Shown: piece after piece, positions 7,668 to 10,695 of the stretch
Layout of the letters: each line of letters starts with the position of its first letter
Numbering within the stretch: the first letter of the stretch is position 1
Origin: Smittium mucronatum
Taxonomy: Eukaryota > Kickxellomycota > Harpellomycetes > Harpellales > Legeriomycetaceae
DNA length: 10,695 bases
Direction: 5' to 3'
NCBI GenBank assembly: GCA_001953115.1
Contig: LSSL01004694.1
Span: 1-10,695 of the forward strand
Program-made: the position numbers and the translations under genes
The notes under the pieces: generated by a model
What the model was told of the DNA's origin: nothing
Database searches by the model: none
Seen by the model: the letters and a program-made list of their open reading frames with translations, nothing else

Positions 7668-9853
7668 ATGGCGAAATCGGCTATCAGCGAACCTCGGACT
7701 CCACAACAAGCCAATTCGGAGTATGTTTCATTTTCTGAAAGATTTCAATCCGAGCTGGCGGATTCTGGAAATATTGAGCCTGCAGTCACACCAATTCCAT
7801 GGCGACCAGTAATGATACTAATTATGATAAGGTTTTCTGATCCCATTAGCTACTCACTATTCTTCCCATTCGTGTACCAGGTAGTTCATTTTTATATTTC
7901 TTTAATTAAACTTGAGTATTGATAATTATTTTTTCTATTTCTGGCTTACAGTTTGTAAAGAGATCCGGTGTAGGCATAACTCCTGGAGAAATAGGATGGT
8001 ATGTTGGGGTTATTTCAGCTTCATTTGCTTTGTCTCAAGCTACCACAGGTAAAGCATGAATAATCTGGCACTTTTAATATAGCTTTCTGTATGTACAAGG
8101 GGCTATTAATTAATCTCTATGATAAATCAAATATATACAATTGTTTGATTAGCGATATTCTGGGGCTCTTTATCAGACAGAATAGGTAGAAAGCCTGTAC
8201 TCGCATATGGTATGGTTGGAAGTGGCATATCGATTTTGTTATTTGGCCTCACAAACAATTTTTACATGGCACTTGCTATCAGAATTTTCGCGGGAATGAT
8301 AAATGGCAACGTATCTGTTGTTAAATCTGTTATGGGTGAGATAAGTGATCCTACAAACAGACCAAGGATGTTTGCAATCTTACCTCTATGCTGGAATGTT
8401 GGTGTAATTGTTGGCCCTCTTATTGGAGGGTTTTTATACGACCCTGTGCACAAATTTCCATCTATTTTCAAAGGAATCGAAATATTTGAAATATTTCCAC
8501 ATCTCCTACCATGCCTTGTATCTGTTTTATTTTATATTGTTGGATCTGCTATTACTTTTTATATGTTTCAAGAGTCTCTGGAGTCAAAAAAGGATCCAAT
8601 TGAGGTTAACCAACCTATTTTAATGGATTCCTCTTCAAATCCAAATGCAACCTCAACTTCAACCCCAATAATCCGTTCGCCGTCATCATCAAAAGTATTG
8701 GCTAAATCATCATCCAACATAACTATACACAGCCATCTAACAACTATTGAGTCTAGTACAGAGAGTAGCGATCAACTGTCGAGATCAAAAGTGTTGGGTC
8801 CTTCAGGTAAACTTTTATTATTATTATTTTCGACATAATCAATTCCAGCAGGTACATTTCATCTATTTAATCCTCAACCCTAAAATTTATTGAGAATTAA
8901 ATTCTGTGAAAATATCTATATTTAATAAAAAAAAAATCGGCTCTACTAACTTCAAATCGCTATATTTAGAACCTATTGATGAGAGATCCACTCTTTTGAG
9001 CTCTAACGAATCCTTAGACCCTCAATATGAAGAACAAAATAAGAGTTTCAAATCTAAATTCACTTCTACAATGGTGACAGTACTTGTAACCAACTCCACA
9101 ATGACTCTTGCACATTCTATGTTCGAAAATTTTTTCAGTGTGTGGGTCGCTGCAGATCTTTCGGCTGGAGGCCTGGAGTTTAGCACAGAAAACATAAGTT
9201 TGGCATTGGGCCTGTCAGGTCTTGTAATTTTCTACCAGCAACTAGTTGTTTATCCAAAATACAATGAAAAGTATGGAACTTTAAATAGTTACATTCATGG
9301 ACTGGCAATGACCATACCCACGTCACCTTTATTGCCGCTTGTCGCCATCTTGGCTAATTTATCTATAGGCAAAGAAAATAACTCAAATTTCGCATCGATA
9401 CTAAATTTATCCCAAATCAACCCATATCAAATCTTAATGTGGGTTCTATTGGTATCAATCCTCTGCCTTCGAGTTGCTGGGAGTGTATTCTCTTTCACTA
9501 GTGTAAACTTAATGGTAAGATATTTACTAATGATTTCTTTAAAAGCTTTTTTGAATATTATTGATTTTGTTATTCAACTTTTTAATATCCCTCTGATTAC
9601 ATAGATTACAAATGCTACACTTAGTACTGCTGATCTAGGATTAATGAATGGTATTCAACAACTATTATCATCAATAACCCGGTTTCTTGGTCCCATATTT
9701 GCTGGAGTTATTTGGAAATATACACATGACAGCAGTTGGCCTTACCCTTTTGATAGCTCTTTCACGTGGAATGTAATAGGTGCAATATACATATACACTT
9801 ATTTCAACAGCAGAAATATCCCAAAATCCGTTAATAAATCATTTATTGATTAG
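7668..9853 (+). CDS. MFS transporter, fungal ZIFL-like / DHA1 family (5 exons, 585 aa)
   Basis: Exons are 7668..7880, 7952..8048, 8153..8806, 8970..9514 and 9605..9853; they join in frame to 585 codons plus TAG. Seen: a hydrophilic N-terminus (1-45); TM1 about 46-70 with RFSDPISYSLFFPF; TM2 about 85-107; MFS motif A GSLSDRIGRK at 108-117; TM4 with R147 and NGN 154-156; motif C NVGVIVGPLIGG at 185-196; TM6 about 220-242; a Ser-rich cytoplasmic loop about 243-353; TM7-TM12 to about 571; and a short tail with IPKS. Known: this motif set and length are typical of fungal ZIFL-like drug:H+ antiporters, some of which are vacuolar. Inferred: a proton antiporter; substrate unknown. The start is chosen because it is the only ATG after the TATA-like site, has A at -3 and G at +4, and gives a normal family N-terminus. 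Both halves of the fold are intact with no internal stops, so the gene looks functional. The family call is strong; the exact subfamily is less certain. Confidence 0.93.
7881..7951 (+). other. Intron 1 of the MFS gene (71 nt, phase 0)
   Basis: The donor is CAG|GTAGTT and the acceptor CTTACAG|TTT. Removal joins TM1 ending FVYQ to FVKRSG, the expected TM1-loop transition. If retained, translation adds 13 residues and stops at the TGA at 7920-7922. The base composition drops to intergenic levels. I see no clear branch point. Confidence 0.9.
8049..8152 (+). other. Intron 2 of the MFS gene (104 nt, phase 1)
   Basis: The donor is ACAG|GTAAAG and the acceptor TGATTAG|CG. Joining makes a split GCG Ala codon (residue 104) and restores TTAIFWGSLSDRIGRK, the TM2 end plus motif A. 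If retained, it stops at once at TGA 8057-8059. The correct motif A across the junction fixes both sites. Confidence 0.92.
8807..8969 (+). other. Intron 3 of the MFS gene (163 nt, phase 1) with TACTAAC branch point
   Basis: The donor is TTCAG|GTAAAC and the acceptor ATATTTAG|AACC. A perfect TACTAAC branch-point heptamer lies at 8944-8950, 19 nt before the acceptor, which strongly supports this choice. Joining makes GAA (Glu322) and links the Ser-rich loop to EPIDERSTLL. Unspliced RNA would stop at TAA 8836-8838. It is the longest of the four introns and contains an internal AG/GT site near 8847-8853. Confidence 0.88.
8944..8950 (+). promoter_or_regulatory. Canonical branch point TACTAAC in intron 3
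   Basis: The sequence is identical to the optimal yeast-type branch site and sits at the expected distance from the acceptor AG at 8968-8969. The other three introns show no equally good match, so branch sites in this genome appear to be flexible. Confidence 0.8.
9515..9604 (+). other. Intron 4 of the MFS gene (90 nt, phase 0)
   Basis: The donor is AATG|GTAAGA and the acceptor TTACATAG|ATT. Joining links SVNLM to ITNATLSTADLGLMNG, the loop between TM10 and TM11, matching the family pattern of an Asn-rich segment followed by xxNG. The intron is divisible by three and open throughout until its last three bases, which form an in-frame TAG. Confidence 0.92.
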
Positions 9854-9957
9854 CTACCAAATCCGGTTTTTAACTATCTGGTATACTCACTGAACAAATC
9901 TGTTATATAGAATTCATGTTATCAATCAATACCTTTAATATAGCTTTTCTTTAACCC

Positions 9958-10023
9958 TTTTAGCCTAAGCTAATTTATTTCTAAAACTTTTTTTTTAAAG
10001 TTTTTCATTTTATCGGGCTAAAA
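9958..10023. repeat. Nested inverted repeats in the 3' flank of the MFS gene
   Basis: The outer arms are TTTTAGCC (9958-9965) and GGCTAAAA (10016-10023), a perfect 8-bp inverted pair. Inside lie AAAACTTT (9983-9990), a loop of six T, and AAAGTTTT (9997-10004), a second perfect 8-bp pair. Together they could fold as a nested stem in the 3' UTR about 105 nt after the stop codon. The inner arm is low complexity; the outer arm, with its GCC/GGC core, is the more informative. Confidence 0.45.
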
Positions 10024-10038
10024 ATAAGTTTTTAAAAA

Positions 10039-10056
10039 AATAAAAAGCAAAATAAA
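10039..10056 (+). terminator. Possible polyadenylation signals (two AATAAA)
   Basis: AATAAA occurs at 10039-10044 and 10051-10056, about 190-200 nt after the transporter stop codon, just beyond the nested inverted repeats. The position suits a 3' UTR end. The hexamer is common by chance in this composition, so this is only a candidate. Confidence 0.22.
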
Positions 10057-10224
10057 TTCATCTAAATTTTTACTAGTTACATAGTTGGAGCAAATTAACT
10101 TGTAGACCGAAAATTCGTTTAAAAATTATGAAATCTCTCTTCAATGGATAAATTTATCTTCCTTGTTAACTAGCGGACTTATTCAATTAGCTATTGTGAC
10201 ACTAGTTTTTTTTACATTTGATTA

Positions 10225-10395
10225 GATATGCAATTCTATTCTTCTTAAACATTTTTTGGAATGTATATTATAGGTATAAGTTTTTAAAGATATAAAATTC
10301 GTGCCAAAGTTAGAAAATAAACTACTTGGGTGAATATATGGCCGAAAACCCTCATTGATCAGCCAAATGGATCCCTTTCCGTTTCGACTCCCAAT
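10225..10395 (-). other. Exon-like GC island with a 57-codon minus-strand open stretch
   Basis: 10325-10392 is about 49% G+C by count, against roughly 20% around it, which resembles the exons of the transporter rather than spacer. On the minus strand a 57-codon frame without ATG runs from 10395 to the stop at 10222-10224; the GC-rich part encodes GSRNGKGSIWLINEGFRPYI and then IHPSSL. A GTAGTT sequence, the same hexamer as the intron 1 donor, follows CACCCAA on the minus strand near 10326-10331, so a short internal exon is possible. The GKGxxW pattern weakly recalls the end of forkhead domains, but the signature helix is not present. A plus-strand frame of 36 codons also covers the island. It could be an exon or relic of a convergent neighbour. 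Function unknown. Confidence 0.3.
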
Positions 10396-10695
10396 TTAAT
10401 AGTGAAAAGGGATTTAAAAAATCTAGATTAGAGCTAAAAAGTTTTAACATAAGATTATTGGCATTAAATAGTAAATTCCAATCAAATAGATTTTTTAGTT
10501 ATACAAATCTGGATAAATAAAGTTTAAATTGGTCAACTATTTAAAAGCAATTGGATTTTAAAGTTTTGCCAATATATAAAAATCGATTTAGCTTTTTACT
10601 CAAGAAAATGTAGAAATTATGCTTTTTAAAGATTATTAAAACAAAATAATTACATTTTTATATAGACTAAAATTTATCAAACTATTCATTTAACA

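Larger units (their letters stand above)
9854..10695. other. 3' flank of the MFS gene, mostly AT-rich spacer
   Basis: It contains the presumed 3' UTR with nested inverted repeats and AATAAA candidates, then AT-rich DNA interrupted by the GC island at 10325-10392. From 10400 to the end I see only AT-rich sequence without a usable frame. If the island is an exon of a minus-strand gene, the rest of that gene must lie beyond the window, across a long intron. Confidence 0.5.

Noticed and set aside
8262..8471. 69-codon minus-strand frame opposite exon 3
   Set aside because: It is an antisense shadow of the conserved MFS coding exon, with no independent support.
8408..8623. 71-codon plus-strand frame overlapping exon 3
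   Set aside because: It is an out-of-frame shadow; the transporter frame carries the conserved motifs C and TM6.
9780..9810. Possible fifth intron (AG|GTGCAA to CAACAG) in the last exon
   Set aside because: It would be only about 31 nt and would remove most of TM12. The unspliced reading gives a normal-length last helix followed by IPKS, as the family requires.

Overview
The window is very AT-rich eukaryotic DNA containing one confidently recognisable gene: a five-exon, plus-strand gene at 7668..9853 for a 585-residue, 12-helix major facilitator superfamily (MFS) transporter. Its relatives are the fungal ZIFL-like / DHA1 transporters (Saccharomyces YCR023C type). The host is most likely a fungus. 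The transporter resembles fungal rather than plant family members, its introns are short (71-163 nt, GT-AG), and intron 3 carries a perfect yeast-type TACTAAC branch point. The extreme AT bias outside exons (roughly one-fifth G+C by eye, against roughly 40% in exons) would fit an AT-rich early-diverging fungus such as Kickxellomycotina, Entomophthoromycotina, Glomeromycotina or Neocallimastigomycota. The sequence does not let me choose among these.

Layout. From 1 to about 6.8 kb I see no supportable gene, only AT-rich sequence with homopolymer runs, small microsatellites and a few patches of higher G+C with short open stretches. 6824..7009 is a 61-codon open frame of doubtful status with an internal LGCCYI duplication, ending in three copies of the octamer AGGGTTAA. 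7279..7491 is an unusually GC-rich (about 37%) patch with a 70-codon minus-strand frame holding one possible membrane helix. A TATA-like site at 7593 precedes the transporter start at 7668. After the stop at 9853 comes an AT-rich 3' flank with nested inverted repeats (9958..10023). A sharp GC island (about 49% over 10325..10392) lies inside a 57-codon minus-strand open stretch and may be an exon or relic of a convergent neighbour.

Biology. The transporter is probably an integral membrane proton-driven antiporter. A serine-rich central cytoplasmic loop of about 110 residues ends in an acidic dileucine sequence (ERSTLL), which in fungi can direct cargo to the vacuole. The substrate cannot be read from the sequence. 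I found no rRNA, tRNA, CRISPR, recognisable transposon or multi-gene system, and I do not claim a new biological system here.
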